A stretch of 5,510 nucleotides of DNA from NCBI GenBank assembly GCA_030453285.1, contig JAKDKP010000196.1:1-5510 (forward strand), in the 5' to 3' direction. This document shows, one piece after another, positions 5,112-5,510 of the stretch. The stretch is from Propionibacteriales bacterium (lineage in GTDB: Bacteria; Actinomycetota; Actinomycetes; Propionibacteriales; Propionibacteriaceae). The translations under genes were made by a program, and so were the position numbers. The number at the start of each line of letters is the position of its first letter. The first letter of the stretch is position 1. The notes under the pieces were generated by a model. It searched no databases, was not told the DNA's origin, and worked only from the letters and a program-made list of their open reading frames with translations.

Positions 5112-5510
5112 TCAGCGCAACCAGCCTCGGCGCTTGATGTACCACAGCGGAATGACGGCGGCCACCAGAGTCAGGATCGTGGTGATCAGGAATCCGTGCT
5201 GGGTGGTCAGTTCCGGCATCCCGGTGAAGTTCATGCCGTAGAAGGTCGCGATCAGGGTCGGCGGCAGGAACACCGCGGTGATGATGGTGAACACCTTCAC
5301 GATCTCGTTCTGCTTCACGTCCAGCGTGGTCATGATCGACTGTTGCATGTAGCGCACCTTGTCGTGTTCGAAGCTGGCATGCTGCTTCACTCCGTCGATG
5401 TCGGCAACCAGGACGTCCACCCGATGCGCGAACTCGGGATCGGTGACTTCGGTGCGCAGATGCCGAGCCGCCCGGGCCAACTTGAGCTGGGACTCCTGGA
5501 CGCGGGACAG
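5112..5510 (-). CDS. corA: CorA-family magnesium/divalent cation channel, C-terminal fragment
   Basis: The visible 132 residues run off the window edge, where the frame is open (first visible residues LSRVQESQLK), so the N-terminal cytoplasmic domain is missing only from this view. CorA forms a pentameric inner-membrane channel importing Mg2+ (some relatives carry Co2+, Ni2+ or Zn2+). Residues 1-70 of the fragment are the end of the long stalk helix, including VRYMQQSIMTTLDVKQNE. The first membrane helix, VFTIITAVFLPPTLIATF (73-90), is followed by the diagnostic YGMNF (GMN at 92-94) and the periplasmic loop GMPEL. A second helix (about 106-125) ends in the basic cytoplasmic tail YIKRRGWLR. 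Helices, loop and tail all have the family's usual spacing, and the stop is at 5114-5112. Symbol corA is given for the family; metal preference cannot be judged. No sign of decay. Confidence 0.95.
   Translation of the reverse strand: MSRVQESQLKLARAARHLRTEVTDPEFAHRVDVLVADIDGVKQHASFEHDKVRYMQQSIMTTLDVKQNEIVKVFTIITAVFLPPTLIATFYGMNFTGMPELTTQHGFLITTILTLVAAVIPLWYIKRRGWLR

Overview
The window looks like chromosomal DNA from a high-GC Gram-positive actinobacterium. This rests on strong G/C preference at third codon positions, AGGAGG-like ribosome binding sites, an actinobacterial-style lipoprotein and a TetR/DHA2 efflux arrangement. No genus can be named from the sequence alone. No tRNA, rRNA, CRISPR array or transposase was seen.

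Left part (1-1198, minus strand). The first gene trace is a decayed 3' end of soxR. It keeps the four-cysteine [2Fe-2S] signature and the family's C-terminal tail, but has in-frame stops upstream and no DNA-binding domain. Next comes an intact 237-residue protein with two fused domains: an N-terminal zinc deaminase strongly resembling blasticidin-S deaminase, and a C-terminal ASCH domain of the YqfB type, a family containing N4-acetylcytidine amidohydrolase. A perfect 10-bp inverted repeat lies in its upstream region.

Centre (1199-4325). A TetR/AcrR-type repressor (minus strand) is divergent from a two-gene operon (plus strand): an NADPH-dependent FMN-reductase-family flavoprotein and a 14-helix DHA2-type MFS exporter whose ATG overlaps the preceding stop (ATGA). 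A perfect 9-bp inverted repeat in the divergent intergenic region is the obvious candidate TetR operator. The exporter reading frame runs about 75 codons past its last helix and into the convergent neighbour. A one-base change in a G run at 4085-4089 would instead end it at 4102, before a hairpin.

Right part (4262-5510, minus strand). A secreted lipoprotein of DUF3558-like appearance is followed by a strong hairpin and the C-terminal part of a CorA-type magnesium channel cut by the window edge.

The most notable item is the deaminase-ASCH fusion. Both domains are predicted to act at N4/C4 of cytosine, so one polypeptide could remove an N4-acyl group and then the exposed amine. Next to a repressor-controlled drug exporter and a flavin reductase, this suggests a small detoxification island, possibly against cytosine-nucleoside antibiotics. 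That role is inference, not demonstrated.
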